Positions 19,867 through 28,926 of a stretch of 64,000 nt of DNA are shown here, piece after piece. The DNA is taken from positions 2,705,001 to 2,769,000 of the forward strand of contig NZ_CP011387.1 of assembly GCF_001644565.1 (NCBI RefSeq). Reading direction: 5' to 3'. Made by a program: the position numbers and the translations under genes. Position 1 is the first letter of the stretch. Each line of letters opens with the position of its first letter. The notes beneath the pieces were generated by a model. That model was not told the DNA's origin. It was given only the letters and a program-made list of their open reading frames with translations, and ran no database searches. Source of the stretch: Deinococcus puniceus (GTDB lineage Bacteria; Deinococcota; Deinococci; Deinococcales; Deinococcaceae).

Positions 19867-20008
19867 CCTTCCATCTCCACTGTCCAACAATGTAGGCCAA
19901 CAATATAGGCATCCTGAAAGGCCGGGGCGAGTAGACTGCCCCGGTTGACTTTTTTTCCTTCCCTGCTTTCCATTCGCCGCCGTCCGTCTTCCGCCGAGGT
20001 ATCCGCCC

Positions 20009-21505
20009 TTGACCCAGCCCGAACTCACTGTTGGCACGTCCCGCCACTCCTGGCCGTTTAGCCGGGGGTTGGTGGTGGAGTCGCTGATCAATGCGGGGGC
20101 GTCGGGTGCAGTGGCGGCGGCGGTGGCACGGCGGGTAGAGCAGCAACTCCGGGCAGCGCGGCGCATTCAGGTTACGCCCGATGAACTGCAAGCACTGGTG
20201 GTCGAGGTAGCGCGGGACGTGGGGGGCGACGCTGTGGCCCACGCCGCCGAACAACAGACGCCCGCGTTCGTAGACATCATGGTCACGGCCAAAAAAGGCG
20301 AGTTGCCCTTCAGCCGGGGGGTGCTGGCCCGCACACTGGAAGACGCGGGGCTGTCTCAGCGGGACGCTTACGCCACCGCCAGCGCCGTAGATGTGCAGAT
20401 GCGGCAATCGGGCCTACGAAAACTGAGTGCCGAGGCCATAGACGACCTAACCGAGCGCACACTGGCCGCCCAGTACGGCGAACATATGCGCCTGACTTAT
20501 CAGTTTTTGCGCCATAACCGGGGCAAATTGGGTGTGGTCAGCGGCGACGGCAGCGCCCCCAGTCCTTTTTCTAAGGGCTTGTTGGTGCAGTCCTTGTTGG
20601 CCGCAGGCGTGGCCCCCGATGTGGCCCGCAAAGTGGCCCGAATTACCCAGCGTGATCTGCGCGGGGCCGATGACCGGGTGGTGCGCCGCCACGCCATCCG
20701 CGAAAAGGTGGAGGGACTGCTGCGCGACGAGGTGGGGCCGGATGTGAGCGCCCGCTACCGCCTGCTGCGCGTGATTCGTCAGCCGCCGCGCCCATTGGTG
20801 GTGCTGCTGGGGGGCGTCAGTGGCACCGGCAAAAGCTTTCTGGCCGCCGAAATCGCCTACCGATTGGGCATCGCGCGGGTGGTCAGCACCGATTCCATTC
20901 GTCAGGTCATGCGGGCGATGGTGTCTCCAGCGCTGCTGCCCACGCTGCACGCCAGCACCTTCAATGCATGGGAAACGTTGGTGCCGCCCGGTCAGACGCC
21001 GCCCACCCACCCCACCCGCGAGGCCCTCTTGGCCGGATTCCGCGAGCAGGTGCAGCAGGTCAGCGTAGGCCTGTCGGCAGTGGTGCGCCGCAGCATTGAA
21101 GAGGGGACAAGTGTGGTGCTGGAGGGCGTGCATCTGGTTCCCGGCTACTTGCGGGCCGACGCTTTTGCGGGCGCGTTGGTGGTGCCCATGTTGGTCACGC
21201 TGCCCAGCGAATCCGAACACCGCCGCCACTTCGAGAGCCGCGACGAAGAAACCGCCGCCAGCCGCCCGCTGCACCGCTATATGCGTTACTTTGGCGAGAT
21301 TCGCACCATGCAGGACTACCTTGAGGGGCTGGCCCACGACCTAGATGTGCCCCTGCTGGACGGCCTGACGCTGGACGAAAGCGCCGAACAAGCTGTAGAC
21401 GTGGTGCTGAGCCGCGTGATGGTGGCCCTGACGCCGGAGGAACGGGCGGCGTTGTTGGGGGAAACAGGGCTGGGTGAGGCTGGTCTGGGGGAAGCGTCGG
21501 GCTGA
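20009..21505 (+). CDS. 2-phosphoglycerate-kinase-like protein with three ATP-cone repeats
   Basis: This 498-residue protein starts with TTG (GAGGT 8 nt upstream). Three ATP-cone-like repeats begin PFSRGLVVESL (16), PFSRGVLARTL (100) and PFSKGLLVQSL (186). A P-loop kinase domain follows: GGVSGTGKSFLAAEIA (268-283), VSTDSIRQVM, VVLEGVHLVPGYL and ESRDEETAASRPLHRYM. The kinase part resembles 2-phosphoglycerate kinase, which in methanogens feeds cyclic 2,3-bisphosphoglycerate synthesis. The ATP-cones suggest nucleotide regulation. Substrate in Deinococcus is unknown. R1 repeats flank it on both sides. Confidence 0.8.
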   Translation: MTQPELTVGTSRHSWPFSRGLVVESLINAGASGAVAAAVARRVEQQLRAARRIQVTPDELQALVVEVARDVGGDAVAHAAEQQTPAFVDIMVTAKKGELPFSRGVLARTLEDAGLSQRDAYATASAVDVQMRQSGLRKLSAEAIDDLTERTLAAQYGEHMRLTYQFLRHNRGKLGVVSGDGSAPSPFSKGLLVQSLLAAGVAPDVARKVARITQRDLRGADDRVVRRHAIREKVEGLLRDEVGPDVSARYRLLRVIRQPPRPLVVLLGGVSGTGKSFLAAEIAYRLGIARVVSTDSIRQVMRAMVSPALLPTLHASTFNAWETLVPPGQTPPTHPTREALLAGFREQVQQVSVGLSAVVRRSIEEGTSVVLEGVHLVPGYLRADAFAGALVVPMLVTLPSESEHRRHFESRDEETAASRPLHRYMRYFGEIRTMQDYLEGLAHDLDVPLLDGLTLDESAEQAVDVVLSRVMVALTPEERAALLGETGLGEAGLGEASG

Positions 21506-21515
21506 GATGGAAGGT

Positions 21516-21581
21516 GAACCCCCCGTTGCTGACGCAACGCTCCCTTTAAGGGGGGCTGGCTGCGCAGCAGACTGGGGGGTT
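21516..21581 (+). repeat. Structured intergenic repeat (family R1), copy 4, short form
   Basis: GAACCCCCCGTTGCTGACGCAAC is joined directly to CTTTAAGGGGGGCTGGCTGC and ends GGGGGGTTT. The central CCCCTTAGAGG and TGTTGCGCTCCCC part is deleted, leaving 66 bp, yet the outer stem and the GCTGCGCAGC hairpin remain. Confidence 0.8.
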
Positions 21582-21660
21582 TACACACCAACGTTGTCCA
21601 GCACCCCCCACCCCCACCAACCTCGCAAACTTGCTGCCCCCCGCCCGCTAGACTCCGGCC

Positions 21661-22677
21661 ATGTTGCAAGGGGTGCTGTCCCGCTTAGGGGACATGGGAA
21701 ATTTGACGCCGCGCTATACCGGGCCGCGCTGCCTGCTGGAGCGGCAGGCGGTGGGCGGCTGCGATGCGTGCTACACCACTTGCCCGCATGAAGCGATTGC
21801 GGTAGGGATGCTAGGGAACTCCATCACGGTGCTGCCCGACCTGTGTACCGGATGCGGGCTGTGCGTGCAGGTCTGCCCGTCCGGGGCGCTGGAATACGAC
21901 CTTCAGGGGCCGCTGCAAGCCGTGAGCGATCAGCGCAGTAGCGTGACGGGCAGGCCGCAAGAAGATGCCACCCTGACCTGTTCTCAGAGTGGGGCGGGCG
22001 GGCCGCAGTTGCCGTGCTTGGGACGGGTGACGCCTGCTTTGGTGGCCGCGTCGGGCGTGTGGGATTTACCTCTGCACCTGATTCACGGCGACTGCGCGGC
22101 CTGTCCGGTGGGTGCGCCCGATGTGCCCGAACGCCTGAGCCGCGTGGTAGACGAAGCGCAACGCCTGCGGAAAAGCACGGGACAGCCTGCCCGCGTGACC
22201 GTGCGCCCCGCCACCGAGGGCGATAAAGGCCGCGACGTGCAGATGTCGAGGCGCGGAGCCTTTGCCAGCCTGTTCCGGGCCGGAAAACAGCAACTCGTAC
22301 AGGCCATTCCCGATCAACCCCTGCCGTTTGTGGACTGGAGTGTGCCCGCCGAGCGCACCCCCGAAGAGTGGCGTTGGCGAGAGCGCACCCTCAAGCCTGC
22401 CCCACCCGAAGACGCGGGCGTGTACTGGCCCGCCCCGCTGGTGGACGACAAATGCATCAATTGCCCCGTGTGCGCCAACGTGTGCCCCACGAGCGCCATC
22501 ACCCGCGAGCTTCAGCCCGAAGGCGGCGTGCAACTGTTGCTGAACCTGAGCGCCTGCACCGGCTGTATGGCCTGCGTGCATTCCTGCCCGCCCGACGCCA
22601 TGCACCCGCAGGAAGAATGGCTGCCCGCCGCCTTCCGTGCGCCGATTTTGCTGCGTGAGAGCGAGGGGATGTTATAA
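21661..22677 (+). CDS. Four-cluster 4Fe-4S ferredoxin-like protein
   Basis: This 338-residue cytoplasmic protein has two pairs of cysteine motifs: CDACYTTCP (34-42) and CTGCGLCVQVCP (62-73) near the N-terminus, and CINCPVCANVCP and CTGCMACVHSCP near residues 270-305. Between them lies a domain with LPCLGRVTPALVAASGVWDL and HGDCAACPVG, whose cysteines resemble those of small electron-transfer domains that read a nucleotide-free CLG...DCxxC pair. TAGACT (21649-21654) lies 6 nt before the ATG. Its redox partner is not adjacent. Role: electron transfer, inferred. Confidence 0.8.
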   Translation: MLQGVLSRLGDMGNLTPRYTGPRCLLERQAVGGCDACYTTCPHEAIAVGMLGNSITVLPDLCTGCGLCVQVCPSGALEYDLQGPLQAVSDQRSSVTGRPQEDATLTCSQSGAGGPQLPCLGRVTPALVAASGVWDLPLHLIHGDCAACPVGAPDVPERLSRVVDEAQRLRKSTGQPARVTVRPATEGDKGRDVQMSRRGAFASLFRAGKQQLVQAIPDQPLPFVDWSVPAERTPEEWRWRERTLKPAPPEDAGVYWPAPLVDDKCINCPVCANVCPTSAITRELQPEGGVQLLLNLSACTGCMACVHSCPPDAMHPQEEWLPAAFRAPILLRESEGML

Positions 22678-22692
22678 GCGGATTGGGAAGGT

Positions 22693-22795
22693 GAACCCCC
22701 CCGTTGCTGACGCAACGCCCCCCCTTGAGGGGAGGACTTAACAGCTTTTGCGCTCCCCTCTAAGGGGGGCTGGCTGCGAAGCAGACTGGGGGGTT
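22693..22795 (+). repeat. Structured intergenic repeat (family R1), copy 5
   Basis: A full-length copy runs from GAACCCCCCCGTTGCTGACG to GACTGGGGGGTTC, with all internal hairpins. It starts 15 bp after the ferredoxin stop codon and is preceded by GGAAGGT, as are copies 4, 8 and 9. Confidence 0.85.
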
Positions 22796-22877
22796 CGCCC
22801 GGAATGTCCACTTGCCCACGCCCCCACCGTAACCCGTCCCCCCGCGCCCTGCTGACCTTCCGGCCTACACTGAAGGC

Positions 22878-25565
22878 GTGCTGTCTGCCCGCTCCCTTCT
22901 CGATCAGCTTGGGCCTGATCCTCTGGCCCCACAGTCCACGCGCTACGCCCGCCTAGAGGGCTTTCTGCGCGAGGTGTTGGGCGGGGGCGTGGCGCTGCTG
23001 CATGAGGATGAAGCCGTGCCCGCCCACACCGAAAAGGCCGCCGATCTGGGCTGGACAGAGGCCGTGCGCCGGGGCTTCGGCTTTGCCGACGTGTACCGCC
23101 ACCAAGCCGACACCTACCGCCTGATGCACGCGGGCGAGCATGTGATCGTGACCACGCCCACCGCCAGCGGCAAAACGGGCGCGTTTTTTCCGGCAGTGTT
23201 CGAGCGGCTGGAGACCAACCTAGACGCCACTGCGCTGTTCATCTACCCGCTGGTGGCGCTCGGCCAAGACCAGCGCGACAAGCTGAATGCCTTCCGCGAT
23301 GGGGGGAAATTCGGGTGGCAGATTGCCGCGTTTCAGGGAGGCGCACAGCCCGCAGACGTGTTTAAGGACGGCGTGCGGATGGTCACGGCCACGCCCGACA
23401 AGCTGCACTGGTCACTGACCCATCCCAAAGTGCGGGCCTTCCTGTCCAAATTGGCCTTCGTGGTGCTAGACGAGGCGCACACCTACCGGGGCGGCTTTGG
23501 TAGTGAGGTAGCCGGAATGCTGCGCCGCCTGCTGGACTTGGCGCGGGCGCTGGGAGCCAATCCGCAGGTGATTTTAAGTACCGCCACCATCGGCAACCCC
23601 GCCGAATTTGCCCGCGAACTGGTGGGCATAGACGCCGTAGAGGTCAGCGAATCGGGCGCGGCACGGCACGGCAAACGCTACTACTTGGCCGATCACAGAG
23701 GGCAGCCGCGCCGTTTTTGGGACGCCGTGATGAACGCCAGCGCTGCACATGGCCTGAAAGTGCTGGCCTTTTTTCGGGGCCGTTCCCGCGCTGCACGGCT
23801 GTATTCCACCTACCGCGCCCAACCGCGCTACGCCCGCGCCGCGCACCTGTACATGGCTGGAACCAGTGACCGCGAGGGCCGCCTCTCCGAGTTCCGGCGC
23901 GCCTCCAGCGGCGTCATGTTCGCCACCAACGCCCTCGAAGCTGGGGTGGACATCGGTGATCTGGAGATCGTGATCATTGACGGCTACCCCGGCTCGCGCA
24001 TGGCTTTTCGGCAGATGGCGGGCCGCGCTGGACGGGTGGCCCCCGGCTTGGTGCTGTATCTGCCCGCGCTGAACGATCAGGGCGTGCCGCAGCCTGTAGA
24101 CGCCTTTTACAGCAATACCGGCAACTTTCATGAACTGGTGAAGGGCCAGATCGAAAAGGCGGTAGTGGAAGCGGGGAATCCGTACTTGTCGCCCCGGCAC
24201 AAGGAGCGCCAGAACGAAGAATTCCGGGCGGCGGGCCTGCCGTCGGAGAACTTGCCCGCGCCGCGCTACTGGAACCTGCGCGGCGAAGGGAGCGCCAAAT
24301 TTGCGGTGATAGAGGCCGCAGAGTGGGCCACGCGGGGCATGCGCTGCTTCGACGCGCCTCTGGAATCGCCCAGCCAGCACTACGCGCTCACCGAAAAGCA
24401 TGAGGGGGCCGTGTTTTCGCTGGACGGGCAGGGCTACAAGGTGCTGCGCTGGGAGGAACATTCGCCCGGAACGGCCATCATCGTGGAAAAGTTCGAGGCG
24501 GCCAACTTGTTCACGCGGGGGCTGTATTCCATCGATGTGCAGCCCGCCAAAATGGGCGACTGGGTGCGACGTGGCCCGCTGGCTTACCGTCACGGCGAGG
24601 TGATTATTCGCCGCCGCTACACCGGATTTTCCATGATGCGCCAAGTCTTCGAGCGCGTGTGCAGCGGCTGTGACCGCGATCCCGGTCCCAGCGAGCGCAC
24701 TTGCCGCGCCTGCGGGGGCCGCATTCAAGACCGGATGCAGGATCACAAGCTCAGCGAACATTTGTACGACAACCCGCTGGAGTTGCCGCCCTTCCGAACG
24801 AGTGCGCTGGAAGTGGGGCTAGACCCGGCGGCCACCGAGCGCCCCACCGCGGTGGCCCATACCCTCAAGCACCTGCTGCAAAAAGTCACGCCGGAGCGGG
24901 TGGCCTGCGATGAGGGCGACTTGGCAGGAGCCTTCCGCGAGGGCCGTGACACCTATTTTTTCCTCTACGACGACTGGCTGGGCGGGCTGGGTGTATCGCG
25001 CCGTGCGTTCGAGGGTATGGATGACTTGTTGGCCCGCGCCTACCAACTGACCGCCAAAACGTGCTGTAACGCTGCCAACGGATGCTACGAATGCATTGCC
25101 GTGAGCCGCTGTTTTGCGCCTTTCTTGCCCAGCGGGGAGCGCCGACCCACCGACAAGGCCGCCACCCACGCGCTCCTCCAAGGCCTGTTGGGTGTGGAGG
25201 CCACCGCACACGTGCCAGACGCTGCCCCCCTGCCCGACACCGCGCCCGCCCTGCCCGCCGCGTGGCCCCTGCAAGCCCGCGAGTTGCTGGATTTGCACGG
25301 CTTGTCTCTGCCCGAAGTCAGCGCCCGACTCGGCATTCCCAGCCGCGAGTTGCAGCGGGCGGTCAGCAGCACCGATCCGCTGCGGGTCAGTCATCCTAAA
25401 TTTGGCGAAGGCGTATTTATGGGCGGCTCGCATGCGGGAGAGCGGCGAGAAGTGCTGATCTATTTTCCCGGCGTGGGCCAAAAGCGCCTGCTACTGGCCT
25501 TCGCGGGCCTGACGGTGGTACCGGGGCCAGCGGCGCGTGCAGGACGGGGCAGGCGGAATACTTAG
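22878..25565 (+). CDS. DEAD/DEAH-box helicase with DUF1998 (MrfA-like)
   Basis: This 895-residue SF2 helicase has Walker A TTPTASGKTG (92-101), the DEAH box VVLDEAHTYRG (196-206), LSTATIGN, and motifs V and VI in ATNALEAGVDIGDL and QMAGRAGRV. The middle carries a CxxC...CxxC zinc ribbon (CSGCDRD, CRACGG). The C-terminal DUF1998 region has cysteines in CCNAANGCYECIAVSRCF. The layout matches MrfA (YprA), which repairs mitomycin C damage in Bacillus. The GTG start has TACACT (22866-22871) 6 nt upstream. The last 130 residues include an added region ending in ARAGRGRRNT. Confidence 0.88.
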   Translation: MLSARSLLDQLGPDPLAPQSTRYARLEGFLREVLGGGVALLHEDEAVPAHTEKAADLGWTEAVRRGFGFADVYRHQADTYRLMHAGEHVIVTTPTASGKTGAFFPAVFERLETNLDATALFIYPLVALGQDQRDKLNAFRDGGKFGWQIAAFQGGAQPADVFKDGVRMVTATPDKLHWSLTHPKVRAFLSKLAFVVLDEAHTYRGGFGSEVAGMLRRLLDLARALGANPQVILSTATIGNPAEFARELVGIDAVEVSESGAARHGKRYYLADHRGQPRRFWDAVMNASAAHGLKVLAFFRGRSRAARLYSTYRAQPRYARAAHLYMAGTSDREGRLSEFRRASSGVMFATNALEAGVDIGDLEIVIIDGYPGSRMAFRQMAGRAGRVAPGLVLYLPALNDQGVPQPVDAFYSNTGNFHELVKGQIEKAVVEAGNPYLSPRHKERQNEEFRAAGLPSENLPAPRYWNLRGEGSAKFAVIEAAEWATRGMRCFDAPLESPSQHYALTEKHEGAVFSLDGQGYKVLRWEEHSPGTAIIVEKFEAANLFTRGLYSIDVQPAKMGDWVRRGPLAYRHGEVIIRRRYTGFSMMRQVFERVCSGCDRDPGPSERTCRACGGRIQDRMQDHKLSEHLYDNPLELPPFRTSALEVGLDPAATERPTAVAHTLKHLLQKVTPERVACDEGDLAGAFREGRDTYFFLYDDWLGGLGVSRRAFEGMDDLLARAYQLTAKTCCNAANGCYECIAVSRCFAPFLPSGERRPTDKAATHALLQGLLGVEATAHVPDAAPLPDTAPALPAAWPLQARELLDLHGLSLPEVSARLGIPSRELQRAVSSTDPLRVSHPKFGEGVFMGGSHAGERREVLIYFPGVGQKRLLLAFAGLTVVPGPAARAGRGRRNT

Positions 25566-25597
25566 CGTCCGACATTCATGAGATGTGCGTTCCCCTG

Positions 25598-25627
25598 TTG
25601 ACCACTCGCGCCTTTCATGCCTATACT
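25598..25627 (+). promoter_or_regulatory. Promoter for tRNA-Gln
   Basis: TTGACC (25598-25603) and TATACT (25622-25627) are separated by 18 bp, giving a near-consensus sigma-70 type promoter about 70 bp upstream of the tRNA. Confidence 0.75.
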
Positions 25628-25699
25628 CTGGTTCGCCGTTCGGTTTGGGCGGTGTGGGTCATGTGCTTTAGGGTGGCGACATCCGTGGAGTTTAGACAT

Positions 25700-25773
25700 A
25701 GGGATATGGTGTAATGGCAGCACAACAGATTTTGGATCTGTTAGTTTAGGTTCGAATCCTAGTATCCCTGCCA
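25700..25773 (+). tRNA. tRNA-Gln (anticodon TTG)
   Basis: The acceptor stem AGGGATA pairs with TATCCCT, the anticodon stem ACAGA/TCTGT encloses TTTTGGA with anticodon TTG, and the T-arm carries GGTTCGAATCC. The 3' CCA is encoded. The length is 74 nt. Confidence 0.97.
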
Positions 25774-25782
25774 CAAACGAAG

Positions 25783-25814
25783 AAGCGGTTCTCTGCAAAG
25801 GGGCCGCTTTTTTT
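25783..25814 (+). terminator. Terminator after tRNA-Gln
   Basis: AAGCGG pairs with CCGCTT, followed by eight T residues, 10 bp after the tRNA. Confidence 0.8.
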
Positions 25815-25862
25815 CGTGCTCATTCTGCCGATGCTCCCCCATCACACCCACCCGCTGAGCCG

Positions 25863-25886
25863 CTGTGATGATTAACCTGATCACAT
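25863..25886. promoter_or_regulatory. TGTGAT-N10-ATCACA inverted repeat
   Basis: TGTGATGATTAACCTGATCACA is a two-fold symmetric site 200 bp upstream of the DUF4384 gene. The 10-bp spacing differs from the Crp/Fnr 16-bp operator geometry (TGTGA-N6-TCACA). It may be an operator for another dimeric regulator. The rest of 25815-26085 shows no gene. Confidence 0.45.
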
Positions 25887-26085
25887 TTCTGACGCCACCT
25901 TTAGTGTTAGGCCGTTTTGGGCCGCACATGAGACCAAACGCTCTGCGCCTCATCTTCAGTCAGCCGCAATTCACGGTGAGTCAGGTACGCGGGCCTACTG
26001 TAAGGGCACAAAGAACGCACCGAAAAGACGCGCTGGGACAGACCCGACGCCCGAGGTGCGCTCCCCCCATCCCGGAGGTTCCCCC

Positions 26086-26694
26086 ATGTCTACCCTTAAA
26101 ATGATCTCCAAAAAACTTGCTCTCCTGACCGCCGTAAGTGCCGCCGCCCTGAGCAGTGTGTCGGCCCCCGCCTTTGCCACACCCAAGCTGAGCGCCCAGA
26201 GCATCATCGTGAACCCGGTGCAGACTACCCTGACGGCCCGTGTGTGGGTCGACCGCGACACCAGCGGCACCCGCGTGCCCAACTACAGCGTCGGCGACCG
26301 CATCACGCTGTACACTACTGTCAACGAAAACGCCTACGTGTACTTGTTCAACGTAAATCCCGACGGCACCACCGATCAGATTCTGCCCAACCGCATCAGC
26401 GCCAGCAACTACGTGCGGGCCGGAACCACCCGCGCCTTCCCCGCCACAGGGGATCAGTTCACCTTCGACATTACTGGCCCCAGCGGGCAAAACCGCGTAC
26501 TGGTCATCGCCAGCCGCCGCGCCCTGAACCTGTCCGAACTCAGCTCTTACCAGAAGGGCCAGAGCTTTGCCACCGTGACGCCCAAGACCCCAGAGCGCTT
26601 GGCGCAGGCCCTCAGCATCGTAGTGAACCCGATTGCTCAGCCGGTACCTCAGCAGGATTGGGTCAGCGACACGGCGTTTTACAACGTGTACTGA
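26086..26694 (+). CDS. Secreted DUF4384-domain protein
   Basis: This 202-residue protein has a Sec signal peptide (KMISKKLALLTAVSAAALSS, cleavage probably after APAFA). The mature part has the DUF4384 pattern: VWVDRDTSGTRVPNYSVGDRI, YVYLFNVNPDGTTDQILPN, then the RALNLSEL region. Such domains form a beta-sandwich in envelope proteins of unknown function. GGAGGT at 26073-26078 precedes ATG 26086, so this gene uses a ribosome site. A hairpin follows at 26719. Confidence 0.83.
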   Translation: MSTLKMISKKLALLTAVSAAALSSVSAPAFATPKLSAQSIIVNPVQTTLTARVWVDRDTSGTRVPNYSVGDRITLYTTVNENAYVYLFNVNPDGTTDQILPNRISASNYVRAGTTRAFPATGDQFTFDITGPSGQNRVLVIASRRALNLSELSSYQKGQSFATVTPKTPERLAQALSIVVNPIAQPVPQQDWVSDTAFYNVY

Positions 26695-26718
26695 GCAAGG
26701 TCTTCAACACGTCAACAG

Positions 26719-26758
26719 AAAAGGCAGGGACGTCTACCGAACGGCGTCTCTGCCTTCT
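26719..26758 (+). terminator. Hairpin after DUF4384 gene
   Basis: AAAGGCAGGGACG pairs with CGTCTCTGCCTTC with one mismatch. It is not followed by a T run, so termination is probable but not certain. It lies between convergent genes. Confidence 0.65.
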
Positions 26759-26782
26759 CTCTGGCCTGCCCATTCTCTATCT

Positions 26783-27607
26783 CTATTCCTTAGACAGCAC
26801 GTAATACGCCCTGTGCCCCGAACGCGCCAGATCGGTAATCGCGTAGCCGCGTGCAAGGTAGGAACTCAAGACGTCCCGCAGCGCATGCCGCCACATCAGG
26901 CGCACGGGTTCAGGCAGGGTTTCGGCGCGGGTGGGCACCTCGGCCAGCAGGCGGTTTCCGGCCAGGTATAGGCGGGTGATGCCCGGTTCCTGACTGTATT
27001 CGCGTTCCTCCAGCGCCATCTGCCCGCGTGCGGGGGGCACCGGACGGTCAGCGTGGGGCTGGGTCAAGTCCCATTCGGCCATCAGGCGGTCAGCGGGAAA
27101 AGCGGTGGCGCGGTTGTCTTCCAGGGCGTACCAGTCGGCGTGGTAACTGGTCACGGTTGCGCCCAATTTGCCCAAGTTCAGGCGGGCGTTGCGGGCAATC
27201 AGCGGGTCGAATGTCCACGTCATACGGGTCAGGCCTTGCCGCACGGCGCGTTCCCGCTGGGCCAGTTTCAGGGCCACCGCCATGCCAGAACCGCGCCAGT
27301 CGGGGTGTACGGCCAGCAGGTGCGAATGGTGCCAGATCCGCTCGCCCGACAACGCCGGAAACCCGAAGGCAAAGCCCACCGGGGCGGGGTTGCTTTCATC
27401 TGAAGGATACGCGGCCAACACGATTCCGCCCGTCATGGCGCTGATTCGCAGCAGGGTTCCGGGCGTCACCTCGCGGTCTGAGTAGCCCCAAGCCTCCACC
27501 TGCACGGCTTCCAGCGCACGCATGGCCCAAGGATCGGTTACGTCGCGGATCACGTAGGGGCGGGTGGGTACGCGGGCCGTCCCCGGATTGGCGGGCGGTT
27601 CCTGCAT
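26783..27607 (-). CDS. GNAT acyltransferase paired with the racemase (COG3375-like)
   Basis: This 274-residue protein has an N-terminal GNAT domain: GFAFGFPALSGERIWHHSHL, LAVHPDWRGSGMAVALKLAQRERA with the acyl-CoA loop, and TWTFDPLIARNARLNLGKLG. Its start ATG overlaps the racemase stop TGA by one base (27607), so the pair is translationally coupled. In Geobacillus an equivalent GNAT succinylates D-amino acids before the racemase acts. That role here is inferred from context. The C-terminal 80 residues are beta-rich and unassigned. Confidence 0.82.
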   Translation of the reverse strand: MQEPPANPGTARVPTRPYVIRDVTDPWAMRALEAVQVEAWGYSDREVTPGTLLRISAMTGGIVLAAYPSDESNPAPVGFAFGFPALSGERIWHHSHLLAVHPDWRGSGMAVALKLAQRERAVRQGLTRMTWTFDPLIARNARLNLGKLGATVTSYHADWYALEDNRATAFPADRLMAEWDLTQPHADRPVPPARGQMALEEREYSQEPGITRLYLAGNRLLAEVPTRAETLPEPVRLMWRHALRDVLSSYLARGYAITDLARSGHRAYYVLSKE

Positions 27608-28716
27608 CAAGCGGTGCGCTCCTCGTGCAGTTCCGCGATGCTGGCGACAAATTCGCGGTTGAGGGTCACGCCGATGCCGGGGCCAGTCGGCACAGGCATC
27701 AGGCCGTCTACGGCTTCCAGCGGTTCATTGATGACGTCAGTGGCCCAGTAGCGGCTGGCACTGCTGGTATCACCGGGCAGGGTGAAATTGGGCAGCGTAG
27801 ACAGGTGGATGTTATGGGCGCGGCCCACGCCACTTTCCAGCATGCCGCCGCACCACACGGGCGCACCGAACGCCTGCGAGATGTCGTGGACGCGCCGCGC
27901 TTCGGCGTGCCCACCCACGCGGGCCACCTTTACGTTAATGACGCCGCCTGCCCCCAGCGCCAACCCCTTGCGGGCGTCCTGCGCGGTGGTAATGGATTCA
28001 TCTAAGCACAGCGGCGTGGTCAGGCGGGCCTGCAAGGTGGCGTGGTCGATCAGGTCATCCCACGCCAACGGCTGCTCGATGTAGGTCAGGCCGAATTCAT
28101 CGAGCGCCCGCAGGCGGCCCGTATCGGCCAGCGTGTAGGCGCTGTTGGCGTCCACCGTCAGGCGAATGTCGGGGAAGGCTTCGCGGGTGGCCCGCACCGG
28201 CTGAATATCCCAGCCCGGCTTGATCTTGAGCTTGATGCGGCGGTAGCCCTGCTCCACGTGCCGCCGCACCACATCCACCGTCGCCGCTTCGTCCGCCTGA
28301 ATGCCGAGGCTGACGCCCACTTCAACCTCTGTTTTGCGGCCCCCCAACAACGTGCCCAGCGGCACGTCCAGCATTCTGGCCCACAAGTCCCACGCAGCCA
28401 TTTCCACCATCGCCCGCGCCATCTTGTTGCCCCGGAATCCGCCCAGCGCGGCCTCAAGGTCTTCCGGGTTGGCAAAAGTCTTGCCCAGAATACGCGGCAG
28501 GAACACATCTTTGAGCAGATGAAGGCCGCCCGCGATGGTTTCTTCGCGGTACATGGGCGCAAATTCCATCGTGCCTTCCGAGAGTCCTTGCAGGCCGCCG
28601 CCGTGCAGCACCAGCAGCGGCACCACTTTCTCCGTTTGCACCCCGAAACTGGTTTCAAACCGGAATTTCAGGGGCAAACGCACAACGATGATTTCGGCGG
28701 CCTCGATACGCAGCAT
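27607..28716 (-). CDS. N-acylamino acid / N-succinylamino acid racemase (enolase superfamily)
   Basis: This 369-residue enzyme belongs to the MLE subgroup of the enolase superfamily. The catalytic Lys pair is K164 ([11 protein letters not shown]) and K263 ([10 protein letters not shown]); the metal ligands are D189 (LTVDANSAY), E214 (YIEQPLAWD) and D239 (CLDESITT). It is close to o-succinylbenzoate synthase and to the Deinococcus racemase of known structure. It interconverts N-acylated D- and L-amino acids, and may have OSB-synthase activity. ATG 28716 has CATACT 7 nt upstream. It is first in a two-gene operon with the GNAT. Confidence 0.9.
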   Translation of the reverse strand: MLRIEAAEIIVVRLPLKFRFETSFGVQTEKVVPLLVLHGGGLQGLSEGTMEFAPMYREETIAGGLHLLKDVFLPRILGKTFANPEDLEAALGGFRGNKMARAMVEMAAWDLWARMLDVPLGTLLGGRKTEVEVGVSLGIQADEAATVDVVRRHVEQGYRRIKLKIKPGWDIQPVRATREAFPDIRLTVDANSAYTLADTGRLRALDEFGLTYIEQPLAWDDLIDHATLQARLTTPLCLDESITTAQDARKGLALGAGGVINVKVARVGGHAEARRVHDISQAFGAPVWCGGMLESGVGRAHNIHLSTLPNFTLPGDTSSASRYWATDVINEPLEAVDGLMPVPTGPGIGVTLNREFVASIAELHEERTA

Positions 28717-28815
28717 AGCTGTCAGTATGCCCGCTGGCGTGGGCGGGATGGGCCAAAATGAATGGAACCCCCTGAGTGGGGGCAGACTCGGGGGTTGCAT
28801 TTCGACGCCGAGGGT

Positions 28816-28920
28816 GAACCCCCCCGTTGCTGGCGCAACGCCCCCCCTTAGAGGTGGGGACTTAACAGCTGTTGCGCTCCCCTCTAAGGGGGGCTGGCTG
28901 CGCAGCAGACTGGGGGGTTT
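28816..28920 (+). repeat. Structured intergenic repeat (family R1), copy 6
   Basis: A complete copy, GAACCCCCCCGTTGCTGGCG to CTGGGGGGTTT, lies between the M42 peptidase 3' end and the racemase promoter. The outer stem and all inner hairpins are intact. Confidence 0.85.
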
Positions 28921-28926
28921 TTCTAA

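Noticed and set aside
25863..25886. Crp/Fnr operator
   Set aside because: The palindrome half-sites match loosely but the spacing is wrong for Crp.
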